Positions 17,835 through 25,332 of a stretch of DNA of 64,000 nt are shown piece after piece. The notes under the pieces were generated by a model. That model saw nothing but the letters and a program-made list of their open reading frames with translations. It was not told the DNA's origin and ran no database searches. The stretch's first letter is position 1, and every line of letters starts with the position of its first letter. Source of the stretch: Streptomyces alanosinicus (GTDB lineage Bacteria; Actinomycetota; Actinomycetes; Streptomycetales; Streptomycetaceae); NCBI RefSeq assembly GCF_014650595.1, contig NZ_BMVG01000024.1:1-64000 (forward strand). The letters are read 5' to 3'. A program made the position numbers and the translations under genes.

Positions 17835-18505
17835 ACCGTGGCCTCCATGGCCACCCGCAGCGCGGCGATGCCCCGTGAGCCGTACGCCTTCACCGAGCCC
17901 AGGGAGATGCCGAGGGTCTCGGCGACCTGGGCCTCGGTCATGTCCGCGAAGTAGCGCAGGACCAGGACCTCGCGCTGGCGGCGCTGCAGCCCCTTCATGG
18001 CCTTGATGAGGTCGCGGCGCTCCAGCTGGTCGTAGGCGCCCTCCTCCGCGCTCGCCATGTCCGGCATCGGCTTGGAGAGCAGCTTGAGGCCGAGTATGCG
18101 GCGGCGCAGCGTGGACCGGGAGAGGTTGACGACCGTCTGCCGCAGATAGGCGAGGGTCTTCTCGGGCTCGCGGACGCGCTTGCGGGCGGAGTGCACCCGG
18201 ATGAAGGCCTCCTGGACGACGTCCTCGCAGGAGGCGGTGTCGTCGAGGAGCAGCGCGGCGAGGCCGAGCAGCGAGCGGTAGTGCGCCCGGTAGGTCTCGG
18301 TGAGGTGGTCGACGGTCGTACCGGCCGCATCGGTCGCCGCGGCCTCGTCGGAACCGTCACGCTGACTGGGTATGCGGGCGGGCCGCGCTGCGGGCATGGG
18401 CGCGATCACCGGCATGCCGCCGGGCGTGCGGGGCCGGAGCGTCGCACGGGGCGGCCGCAGGGCCGCCGCGCCACGGGCCGCACTGAGTTCGAGTACCTCT
18501 GCCAC
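17831..18505 (-). CDS. SigE-family RNA polymerase sigma-70 factor (ECF type)
   Basis: A 224-residue protein. A variable N-terminal extension of about 65 residues precedes sigma region 2 (ETYRAHYRSLLGLAALLLDD, then CEDVVQEAFIRVH) and region 4 (LQRRQREVLVLRYFADMTEAQVAETLGIS, then SVKAYGSRGIAAL). The tail ends soon after region 4. This is the ECF/SigE-family layout common in actinomycetes. It forms a two-gene operon with the following membrane protein. The 336-bp region upstream carries a pair of identical 14-bp words (18626-18661) that could be operator or activator sites. Confidence 0.9.
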   Translation of the reverse strand: MAEVLELSAARGAAALRPPRATLRPRTPGGMPVIAPMPAARPARIPSQRDGSDEAAATDAAGTTVDHLTETYRAHYRSLLGLAALLLDDTASCEDVVQEAFIRVHSARKRVREPEKTLAYLRQTVVNLSRSTLRRRILGLKLLSKPMPDMASAEEGAYDQLERRDLIKAMKGLQRRQREVLVLRYFADMTEAQVAETLGISLGSVKAYGSRGIAALRVAMEATV

Positions 18506-18625
18506 GCCTGTTGGACGCGTCTGCCCCCGCCAGGGTTGTACGTGCCGGGCGTCACATGTGCGACATCCGGCGGTTCCTCAAGTGCCGTCATGCGTCCCGC
18601 TCTTCCCCTATGTCCTGTTTGAACG

Positions 18626-18661
18626 GGCGTCCCCACGCCCCGATCACGGCGTCCCCACGCC
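18626..18661. promoter_or_regulatory. Two direct 14-bp copies, 22 bp apart, upstream of sigma gene
   Basis: GGCGTCCCCACGCC occurs at 18626-18639 and again at 18648-18661, exactly 22 bp start to start, which places both on one DNA face. Each copy is itself a dyad (GGCGT-cccc-ACGCC). They lie about 120-155 bp upstream of the sigma gene start. Confidence 0.5.
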
Positions 18662-18705
18662 AGGATCCCCATGTCCACAGCCCCGCAAGGGTGACCGCAA
18701 AGACG

Positions 18706-18741
18706 CTCCCCGCCCTGCAAGCGGTTGCGCGGGGCGGGGAG
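18706..18741 (-). terminator. Terminator hairpin after ask-asd operon
   Basis: CTCCCCGCCC (18706-18715) pairs perfectly with GGGCGGGGAG (18732-18741). The loop contains a second small stem (gcaa/ttgc). It lies 100 bp downstream of the asd stop on the minus strand. Confidence 0.65.
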
Positions 18742-18841
18742 GAGATTCCTGCGGCGATCTTCCGTCGCCGGGGCGGCCTGGTTCAAGTGGTCCGGACCAT
18801 GCTTCTGAACACATTTCTTACGCGGATCCTACAAACGGCGC

Positions 18842-19894
18842 TCAGCAGAACTCCGACGCCACCAGCTCCGCGATCTGCGCGGTGTTCAGCGCGGCTCCCT
18901 TGCGCAGATTGTCCCCGCACACGAACAGTTCCAGCGCGGTGGGGTCGTCCAGGGCCCGCCGCAGCCGGCCCACCCAGGTCGGGTCGGTGCCCACGACATC
19001 GGCGGGGGTGGGGAACTCACCGGCGGCCGGGTCGTCGCACAGCACCACGCCGGGTGCGGTCGCGAGGATCTCCCGGGCGCGGTCGACCGTGACCTCGCCC
19101 TGGAAACGGGCGTGCACGGTCAGCGAGTGCGTGGTGATCACGGGGACGCGTACGCAGGTGACGGCGACCGGCAGCTGCGGCAGCCCGAGAATCTTGCGGG
19201 CCTCGTCGCGGACCTTCATCTCCTCCGACGACCAGCCGTCCTCGCGGAGCGAGCCGGCCCACGGCACGACGTTCAGCGCGACCGGTTCCGGGAACGGCCC
19301 GGTGTCCTCGCCGACGGCCCGCCGTACATCGCCGGGCTTGGTGCCCAGCTCGGTCCCGGCCACCAGGGACAGCTGGGCCCGCAGCGCGTCCACGCCGGCC
19401 CGCCCGGCCCCGCTCACCGCCTGGTACGACGACACCACCAGCTCGCGCAGCCCGAACTCGGCGTGCAGCGCGCCCAGGGCGACGATCATCGTCAGGGTCG
19501 TGCAGTTGGGGTTGGCGATGATCCCGCGCGGGCGGGTCCGTACGGCGTGCGGGTTGACCTCGGGCACCACGAGCGGCACCTCGGGGTCCAGCCGGAAGGC
19601 GGCGGAGTTGTCGACGACGACCACACCGCGCGCGACGGCGATCGGCGCCCACTGCGCGGCGACCTCGTCCGGAACGTCGAACATCGCGATGTCGACGCCG
19701 TCGAAGGCCTCCTCGCTCAGGGCCACCACCTCGACCTCCTCGCCGCGCACGGCAAGCTTGCGGCCGACCGAGCGCGGGGAGGCGATCAGGCGGATCTCGC
19801 CCCAGATGTCCGCGTGCTGGGACAGGATCTGGAGCATGACCGCGCCGACGGCTCCGGTCGCTCCCACGACCGCGAGCGTCGGCTTACCGGTCAT
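18842..19894 (-). CDS. asd: Aspartate-semialdehyde dehydrogenase
   Basis: A 350-residue enzyme that reduces aspartyl phosphate to aspartate semialdehyde with NADPH, the second step to Lys/DAP, Thr and Met. The N-terminal NADP-binding motif VVGATGAVG (residues ~7-15), the catalytic Cys in IIANPNCTTL near residue 128, and the C-terminal His in VPVITTHSLTVH are visible. ATG 19894 is preferred over ATG 19900 because GGAGG then lies at 9 bp rather than 3 bp. It is the second gene after ask, with a 31-bp gap, so it is co-transcribed. Confidence 0.95.
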   Translation of the reverse strand: MTGKPTLAVVGATGAVGAVMLQILSQHADIWGEIRLIASPRSVGRKLAVRGEEVEVVALSEEAFDGVDIAMFDVPDEVAAQWAPIAVARGVVVVDNSAAFRLDPEVPLVVPEVNPHAVRTRPRGIIANPNCTTLTMIVALGALHAEFGLRELVVSSYQAVSGAGRAGVDALRAQLSLVAGTELGTKPGDVRRAVGEDTGPFPEPVALNVVPWAGSLREDGWSSEEMKVRDEARKILGLPQLPVAVTCVRVPVITTHSLTVHARFQGEVTVDRAREILATAPGVVLCDDPAAGEFPTPADVVGTDPTWVGRLRRALDDPTALELFVCGDNLRKGAALNTAQIAELVASEFC

Positions 19895-19925
19895 GGTCAT
19901 ACGCCTCCGTGCGTCGTGGCGACGG

Positions 19926-20447
19926 TCATCGGCCGGTGCCGCCGTAGACGACGGCCTCGTCGGTGTCGGAGTCGAGCCCGAAGGCGGTGTGCACGGCGCG
20001 CACAGCCTCCGGCACGTCGTCCTTGCGGGTGACGACCGAGATACGGATCTCGGAGGTCGAGATCAGCTCGATGTTCACGCCCGCGTCGGACAGCGCCTCG
20101 AAGAAGGAGGCGGTGACCCCGGGGTTGGTCTTCATACCCGCGCCGACCAGCGAGATCTTGCCGATCTGGTCGTCGTAGCGCAGGGAGTCGAAGCCGATTC
20201 CCGGACGGTTCTTCTCCAGCGCGTCGATGGCCTTGCGGCCCTCGGTCTTCGGCAGCGTGAAGGAGATGTCCGTCAGCCCGGTGGAGGCGGCGGACACGTT
20301 CTGCACGACCATGTCGATGTTGATCTCGGCATCGGCGATGGTCCGGAAGATCGCGGCGGCCTCACCCGGCTTGTCCGGCACGCCGACGACCGTGATCTTG
20401 GCCTCGGAGGTGTCGTGCGCGACACCGGAGATGATGGCCTGCTCCAC
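19926..20447 (-). other. Internal in-frame start for aspartokinase beta subunit
   Basis: Within ask, GTG at 20447 starts an in-frame 173-residue product (VEQAIISGVAHDTSEAKITV) made of both ACT domains. An AGGGGAC ribosome-binding sequence stands 6 bp upstream. In Corynebacterium glutamicum and Bacillus, alpha2beta2 aspartokinases make the beta subunit from the same kind of internal start, and the corynebacterial beta subunit has a matching N-terminus and about this length. Use of the start in this organism is inferred. Confidence 0.6.
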
Positions 20448-21203
20448 CTTCTTGTCCCCTTGCTCGATCGGTTCACTGCTGACCCACGTGCCCTGCAGCC
20501 CACTGAAGCTGGAGCGGACGTGGATCGGGATGTTGTAGCGGCGGGCGTACTCCACACACCGGTGGAGCAGGATCTTGGATCCGGAGGCCGCCAGCTCCAG
20601 CATGTCCTCGAAGGAGATCCAGTCGATCTTCTTCGCCTTCTTCACCACGCGCGGGTCGGCGGTGAACACGCCGTCCACGTCGGTGTAGATCTCACAGACC
20701 TCGGCGTCGAGCGCGGCGGCGAGCGCCACGGCCGTCGTGTCGGAACCGCCGCGCCCCAGCGTGGTGATGTCCTTCTTGTCGGCGCTCACACCCTGGAACC
20801 CGGCGACGATCGCGATGTTGCCCTTGTCCAGCGAGTCCCGGATCCGGCCGGGCGTGACATCGATGATCCGGGCTTTGTTGTGGACCGAGTCGGTGATGAC
20901 GCCTGCCTGGCTGCCGGTGAACGACTGGGCCTCGTGGCCCAGGTTTTTGATCGCCATCGCCAGCAGGGCCATGGAGATCCGCTCTCCGGCGGTCAGCAGC
21001 ATGTCGAATTCGCGCCCGGCAGGCATCGGGGAAACCTGCTCGGCGAGATCGATCAGCTCGTCCGTCGTGTCGCCCATCGCGGAAACGACGACGACAACCT
21101 GGTTGCCGTTCTTCTTCGCTTCCACGATCCGCTTGGCGACGCGCTTGATGCCTTCGGCATCGGCTACGGAGGAACCTCCGTACTTCTGCACGACAAGGCC
21201 CAC
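19926..21203 (-). CDS. ask: Aspartate kinase
   Basis: A 425-residue enzyme that phosphorylates aspartate, the entry to the aspartate amino-acid family. It starts VGLVVQKYGGSSVADAEGIK (KYGGSS substrate motif), has the amino-acid-kinase fold with TLGRGGSDTTAVALAA, and ends with two ACT domains (EAKITVVGVPDKPGEA and GKISLVGAGMKTNPGV) that normally bind Lys and Thr for concerted feedback inhibition. GTG 21203 is preceded by GAGGAG. A possible -10 element (TAGACT, complement of 21238-21243) lies about 35 bp upstream, without a clear -35. It is the first gene of ask-asd, and an internal start at 20447 probably makes the beta subunit. Confidence 0.95.
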   Translation of the reverse strand: MGLVVQKYGGSSVADAEGIKRVAKRIVEAKKNGNQVVVVVSAMGDTTDELIDLAEQVSPMPAGREFDMLLTAGERISMALLAMAIKNLGHEAQSFTGSQAGVITDSVHNKARIIDVTPGRIRDSLDKGNIAIVAGFQGVSADKKDITTLGRGGSDTTAVALAAALDAEVCEIYTDVDGVFTADPRVVKKAKKIDWISFEDMLELAASGSKILLHRCVEYARRYNIPIHVRSSFSGLQGTWVSSEPIEQGDKKVEQAIISGVAHDTSEAKITVVGVPDKPGEAAAIFRTIADAEINIDMVVQNVSAASTGLTDISFTLPKTEGRKAIDALEKNRPGIGFDSLRYDDQIGKISLVGAGMKTNPGVTASFFEALSDAGVNIELISTSEIRISVVTRKDDVPEAVRAVHTAFGLDSDTDEAVVYGGTGR

Positions 21204-21385
21204 GTGCGCTCCTCGCTCGGTTCGTTTGTGTCGGCTCAGTCTAACGAGCGTCCGAAATCCACCACCCTGCTCCCGCATGGTGAGACATCAGACGTCCGCG
21301 TCCGGCATCTGCCCAGCCTCGGCCGGACCACGCGGAAAAGTGCCCCGGGTCACAGTCATGGCCGCATTAAATTTCAACCATCACG

Positions 21386-21427
21386 GATGCGGTACGACAG
21401 ATGCGGTACGACGGATGCGGTACGACG
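21386..21427. repeat. 14-bp tandem repeat upstream of TauE/SafE gene
   Basis: Three head-to-tail copies of gatgcggtacgac(a/g) at 21386-21399, 21400-21413 and 21414-21427, with a degenerate partial fourth running up to the ribosome-binding region of the gene that starts at 21444. Confidence 0.85.
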
Positions 21428-21443
21428 GGTGCGGGGGTACGGC

Positions 21444-22172
21444 ATGGCGGAGATCTGGCTCACGGGGATCGTCCTGCTCGGCGGATGTGTGCAGTGGCTG
21501 ACCGGCATGGGCTTCGCCCTGGTCGCCGTACCGGCGCTGGTGCTGCTGCTCGGTCCCGCCGACGGGGTGGTGCTCGCCAACTGCGCCGCCGGCGCCGTCA
21601 GCGTCGTGGGCCTGGCGGGCGGCTGGCGCCGGGTCCGCCCGGCGGCGATGGTGCCGCTGTGCCTGGCGGCGGCCTGCACGGTCCCGGCGGGCGCCTGGAT
21701 GACCCATCAACTCCCGCGCCCCGTCCTGCTGTTGGTGATGGGCGCCCTGGTGACGGTGGCCGTCCTGCTGGTGCTGCGCGGCGCCCGCGTCCCGGCCCTG
21801 CGGGGCGGCAAGGGAGCGGTGACGGCGGGCGCGCTGGGCGGCTTCATGAACGCGGCGGCGGGCGTGGGCGGCCCGCCCGTCTCCCTCTACGCCCTCAACG
21901 CGGGCTGGACGGTACGGGAGTTCGTCCCCAACGCCCAGTTCTACGGCGTCGTCGTCAACGCGTTCTCCGTCGCGGCGAACGGCACGCCCCGCCTGACCGG
22001 CGCGCAGTGGGCGGCCGTCTGCGCCGCGATGACGACCGGCGCGGTGATCGGCCACGCCATCGCCGGCCGCATCCCGGAGCACCGGGCCCGGCAGCTGGTC
22101 CTCACGCTGGCCCTCGCGGGCGGCGCGACGGCGATGACGAAGGGTCTGTGGGGGATGTGGCCCGGTCGCTGA
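21444..22172 (+). CDS. TauE/SafE family sulfite/anion exporter-like permease
   Basis: A 242-residue protein with about seven to eight hydrophobic segments in two similar halves: GGCVQWLTGMGFALVAVPAL near residue 12 and GGFMNAAAGVGGPPVSLYAL near residue 134. These repeated G-x-G-F/G-G-P-P segments define the TauE/SafE (DUF81) family, linked to export of sulfite, sulfoacetate or related anions. ATG 21444 sits directly after three 14-bp repeats, with only a weak ribosome binding site (gcggggg). It is monocistronic and divergent from ask. The substrate is unknown. Confidence 0.85.
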   Translation: MAEIWLTGIVLLGGCVQWLTGMGFALVAVPALVLLLGPADGVVLANCAAGAVSVVGLAGGWRRVRPAAMVPLCLAAACTVPAGAWMTHQLPRPVLLLVMGALVTVAVLLVLRGARVPALRGGKGAVTAGALGGFMNAAAGVGGPPVSLYALNAGWTVREFVPNAQFYGVVVNAFSVAANGTPRLTGAQWAAVCAAMTTGAVIGHAIAGRIPEHRARQLVLTLALAGGATAMTKGLWGMWPGR

Positions 22173-22180
22173 ACTGAAGC

Positions 22181-22208
22181 CGGGGCTCAAACTCCGGACT
22201 ACGCCCCG
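22181..22208. terminator. Weak hairpin between convergent genes
   Basis: CGGGGC (22181-22186) can pair with GCCCCG (22203-22208) across a 16-nt loop, in the 66-bp gap between the TauE gene and the DUF5063 gene. Confidence 0.3.
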
Positions 22209-22238
22209 AGTGCGGTCATGTGGCCGGAACGGAAAGGT

Positions 22239-22901
22239 CTACTTCCCCGACTTGATCCCCAGGGGGCCGCCGATCTCCTCCGCCATCACGCGGCCCGCCT
22301 CGAACTCCAGGGTCTCGTCACCCATGGCGGCCTGGTCGGTGTCGAGGCCGTCGAGTTCTTCCAGGGGCTGATTGAGGCGGACGTGGATGAGGACGGACTG
22401 CAGGGCGCGCAGGACGGCGGAGGCCGTGGGGCCCCAGTTGGAGAAGTAGGAGAACTGCCACCACCACAGGGCTTCCGTGGTGCGGCCGGCGCGGTAGTGG
22501 GCCATGCCGTGGCGCAGGTCGGTGATGACGTCGGCGAGGTCGTCGGAGATCCGGGCCGGGACCGGTGCCTTGCGGGGCTCGTACGGGTCGAAGACCTCGG
22601 AGTAGACGTCGACCGGCTCCAGCAGGCGGGCCAGGTTCTCGCGGAGTTCGTCCACGTCCGGCTCGGGGCCCAGATCGGGTTCGTAGCGCTCGTCGGGGAC
22701 GATGTCCTCGTGCGCGCCGAGCCGGCCGCCGGCCAGCAGGAGCTGGGAGACCTCCAGGAGGAGGAAGGGCACGGTCGAGCCCGGCTCGTCGCCTCTCGCC
22801 ACCTCTGTGACGGCCACCAGGAAGCTCTCGACCTGGTCCGCGATCTGGACCACGAAGTCGTCCGGGTTCTGCGTCGAGTCGTGCAGTGTGGCGTCAGACA
22901 T
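22239..22901 (-). CDS. DUF5063 domain protein
   Basis: A 220-residue acidic soluble protein with long helices, including DQVESFLVAVTEVARGD and a Trp-rich stretch ALWWWQFSYFSNWGP near residue 143. This matches the actinobacterial DUF5063 family, which often follows recR. Its start overlaps the recR stop by 8 bp, so it is co-translated with recR. No catalytic motif is evident and the function is unknown; conserved linkage to ybaB-recR hints at a DNA-repair or nucleoid link (inference). Confidence 0.8.
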   Translation of the reverse strand: MSDATLHDSTQNPDDFVVQIADQVESFLVAVTEVARGDEPGSTVPFLLLEVSQLLLAGGRLGAHEDIVPDERYEPDLGPEPDVDELRENLARLLEPVDVYSEVFDPYEPRKAPVPARISDDLADVITDLRHGMAHYRAGRTTEALWWWQFSYFSNWGPTASAVLRALQSVLIHVRLNQPLEELDGLDTDQAAMGDETLEFEAGRVMAEEIGGPLGIKSGK

Positions 22902-23493
22902 CTAGGAGTCGTCTCCCCTCGAAGGCGCGGCCGAGAGTGACCTCGTCCGCGTATTCCAGGTCGCCGCCCACCGGGAGGCCGCTGGCCAGGCGGGTGACCT
23001 TCAGGCCCATGGGCTTGATCATGCGGGCGAGGTACGTCGCCGTCGCCTCGCCCTCGAGATTCGGGTCCGTCGCAAGGATCAGTTCCGTGACCGTCCCGTC
23101 GGCCAACCGCGCGAGAAGTTCTCGTATACGCAGGTCGTCGGGACCGACACCCTCGATCGGGCTGATGGCGCCGCCGAGCACGTGATAGAGGCCGCGGAAC
23201 TCGCGGGTGCGCTCGATCGCGACGACGTCCTTCGGCTCCTCCACCACACAGATGAGCGAGGGGTCACGGCGCGGGTCACGGCAGATGTTGCACAGCTCCT
23301 CCTGCGCCACATTGCCGCAGGTCGCGCAGAAGCGGACCTTCGCCTTGACCTCCATGAGCGCCTGCGCGAGCCGCTTCACATCCGTCGGCTCGGCCTGCAG
23401 GATGTGAAAGGCGATCCGCTGCGCGCTCTTGGGACCGACGCCGGGCAGCCGCCCCAACTCGTCGATGAGGTCCTGGACCACGCCTTCGTACAC
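22894..23493 (-). CDS. recR: Recombination mediator protein RecR
   Basis: A 199-residue protein of standard length. It has the helix-hairpin-helix segment LIDELGRLPGVGPKSAQRIA (residues ~9-28), a four-cysteine zinc finger (CATCGNVAQEELCNIC, residues ~57-72), a TOPRIM domain with VVEEPKDVVAIE, and the C-terminal GLPVGGDLEYADEVTLGRA. It acts with RecF/RecO to load RecA at single-strand gaps. GTG 23493 is the start. It lies 51 bp after ybaB in the usual ybaB-recR order. Confidence 0.96.
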   Translation of the reverse strand: MYEGVVQDLIDELGRLPGVGPKSAQRIAFHILQAEPTDVKRLAQALMEVKAKVRFCATCGNVAQEELCNICRDPRRDPSLICVVEEPKDVVAIERTREFRGLYHVLGGAISPIEGVGPDDLRIRELLARLADGTVTELILATDPNLEGEATATYLARMIKPMGLKVTRLASGLPVGGDLEYADEVTLGRAFEGRRLLDV

Positions 23494-23544
23494 CGGATTG
23501 CCCTTCCTGGAGACCTTTCGGTTCGTACCGTAGTTGGCCCGGCC

Positions 23545-23889
23545 TCAGAACGGCAGACCGGGGATGCCCGTGCCGCCGCCGAGGCCCTGGGCCAGCGGGC
23601 CGAGCTTCTGCTGCTGGAGCGACTGCGCGTTCTCGTTGGCCGCCTGTACGGCCGCCACGATGAGGTCGGCGAGGGTCTCGGTGTCGTCCGGGTCCACGGC
23701 CTTGGGGTCGATCCTCAGCCCCCGCAGCTCACCGGCACCGGTCACGGTGGCCTTCACCAGACCGCCGCCGGCCTGCCCCTCGACCTCCGTGTTCGCCAGC
23801 TCCTCCTGCGCCCGCTGAAGATCCTGCTGCATCTTCTGGGCCTGCTGGAGCAACTGCTGCATGTTGGGCTGGCCACCACCGGGGATCAC
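23545..23889 (-). CDS. YbaB/EbfC family nucleoid-associated protein
   Basis: A 114-residue protein, MIPGGGQPNMQQLLQQAQKM if read from GTG 23889, which has GAGGAG 6 bp upstream; the upstream in-frame MLKEKNAEEL extension is therefore not used. It has an N-terminal Gln-rich helix, the central GLVKATVTGAGELRGLRIDP beta-hairpin, and a glycine-rich C-terminus. YbaB dimers bind DNA without strong sequence preference. First gene of the ybaB-recR-DUF5063 operon. No dnaX or SRP RNA lies upstream, unlike in Bacillus. Confidence 0.92.
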   Translation of the reverse strand: MIPGGGQPNMQQLLQQAQKMQQDLQRAQEELANTEVEGQAGGGLVKATVTGAGELRGLRIDPKAVDPDDTETLADLIVAAVQAANENAQSLQQQKLGPLAQGLGGGTGIPGLPF

Positions 23890-24133
23890 GATCAGCTCCT
23901 CTGCGTTCTTCTCCTTGAGCATGAGCCTACGTGGTCCACGCCCCCGTCGCTCCGCCACTCTTTCGAGTGAGAAGTCACCGAGGCCTATACCTGATCAAGA
24001 CCCTCTTCCGGGCGGAAAAGCTGGGAAAGCTCCCTCTTCGCCACCCATTGGGAGGTAGGAAGGGTGCCGCACGTCGGCATGATGTGTCACGCTGCGTGAC
24101 CGGTCGTGATCAGTGATCAGTAGGGAGTGCCGG

Positions 24134-24883
24134 GTGGGTCAGCCGGAGATGCAGCCCGAGGGTCCGCCACAGGACGGGCGGGGCGAGGGCGCGGCCGGGC
24201 TGCGGCCGGGCGATCTGACCGGGCGGGCCTTCCCGCTCGGGGACTGGGGGGAGCCCGCCGAGCGGCTCGACGAGCTGTACCGGTGGGTGGAGCGCGGGGC
24301 GCTGGAGACGGCGTCCTGGTATCTGCGGGACCGGATGTGGAAGCGGCGTGGCGCGCGGGCGCTGCGGTCGGCCGCGGCGGCGGGCGCGGTGGCCGGTGCC
24401 GCGCTGCCGCTGCTGGATCTGGCGGGCGCGGCGCGCGGGGTGGCGCCATGGGGCTGTCTGGCGCTGCTGATCGCGGTCTCCTGCGCCGGCGTCGACCGGT
24501 TCTTCGGCGTGACGTCGGGCTGGATGCGGGACGTGGCCACGGCCCAGGCGGTGCAGCGCCGCCTGCAGGCGTTGCAGTTCGACTGGGCCTCCGAGAGCAT
24601 CCGGGAGGTGCTGGGCCCGGCGGAGGGCACGGCGAGCGAGGCCTCGGAGCGGTGCCTCGGCGTCCTGCGGCGCTTCTCGGAGGACATCACGGAGCTGGTG
24701 CGCACGGAGACGACCGACTGGATGGTGGAGTTCCGCACCGGGACGGCGCCGCTGGGCATCCAGGCGGCGGTCACGTCCGTGCCACGGCAGGACGCGGGGG
24801 GCTCCGGAGGACGCCTCCCCCTGCCCCCGGCGAACGGAACCCGCCCGAACATGCCGCGCCAGCGACCACCGGAGCCTCGGTAG
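24134..24883 (+). CDS. SLATT domain membrane protein
   Basis: A 249-residue protein. It has a Pro/Gly-rich N-terminus, a helix with LDELYRWVERGALETASWYLRDR, two adjacent transmembrane helices (about residues 81-97 and 103-121), then a long amphipathic helix and a Pro-rich tail. This is the SLATT layout (two TM helices plus a cytoplasmic helix). SLATT proteins are predicted pore-formers linked to nucleotide-signal conflict systems in some genomes; here no such effector partner is next door, and a chromosomal Streptomyces role is unknown. GTG 24134 has AGGGAG 6 bp upstream. Convergent with the kinase block. Confidence 0.75.
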   Translation: MGQPEMQPEGPPQDGRGEGAAGLRPGDLTGRAFPLGDWGEPAERLDELYRWVERGALETASWYLRDRMWKRRGARALRSAAAAGAVAGAALPLLDLAGAARGVAPWGCLALLIAVSCAGVDRFFGVTSGWMRDVATAQAVQRRLQALQFDWASESIREVLGPAEGTASEASERCLGVLRRFSEDITELVRTETTDWMVEFRTGTAPLGIQAAVTSVPRQDAGGSGGRLPLPPANGTRPNMPRQRPPEPR

Positions 24884-24897
24884 AGAGCCGGGGGGCT

Positions 24898-25332
24898 CTA
24901 GGTCCTGTCGTCCGGGGTGGCGCTGCGGTTGGGATGGACCTCGCCCTCGCGGATACCGCCGATGAGCCGTATGTCCCGGCCGACGTCACCGCCCGACAGC
25001 GGCACCAGCAGCTTGAAGTGGTCGCCCCGGTCGAGCGGGACGCGCGGGATGCGCAGGGTGTTGCCCTCGTAGCCGAAGCCGCGTCCGGCGGTGAAGTGGT
25101 CCATCAGATGGTCGGTGTCGGTCGGCTGGGTCACCGAGACACCGCGGATGGTCCGGTCCGTGAACACCGAGGTCAGACCGTGCTGTTCGGGACCGGTGCA
25201 GTCGTCCCCGTCGATGCTCTGCGAGCCGTCGTTCTCGATGCGCGGCAGGACGAGCGTGGCGTCCGACATGCCCGGCGTCTCGTCGAACAGGCCCAGCCGC
25301 CGGTTGGCGCGCCAGACGTTCAGACGCCTCAC
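24898..25332 (-). pseudogene. Kinase-coupled fragment of a larger Streptomyces membrane/substrate-binding protein
   Basis: A 144-codon frame whose GTG start overlaps the kinase stop (GTGA). The segment RANRRLGLFDETPG, SDATLVLPRIENDGSQSID and on to GGIREGEVHPNRSATPDD closely resembles, from memory, the middle part of a longer Streptomyces protein that has an N-terminal membrane helix and a C-terminal phosphate-binding-protein-like domain. Both of those parts are missing and the frame stops at the domain edge. Either it is a decayed fragment that landed behind the kinase, or a stand-alone beta-rich domain co-expressed with it. Codon bias and lack of internal stops show the frame has not drifted long. 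Confidence 0.55.

Larger units (their letters stand above)
18506..18841. other. Intergenic region between asd and the sigma-factor operon
   Basis: 336 bp without a supported gene. It holds the asd terminator hairpin (18706-18741), the paired GGCGTCCCCACGCC words (18626-18661) and, presumably, the sigma operon promoter. I could not fix a -10/-35 pair with confidence. Confidence 0.6.

Noticed and set aside
23890..24133. SRP (4.5S) RNA or dnaX upstream of ybaB, as in Bacillus
   Set aside because: I found no conserved SRP tip (GGUCAGG ... AGCAGC) and no dnaX-like frame in this spacer.
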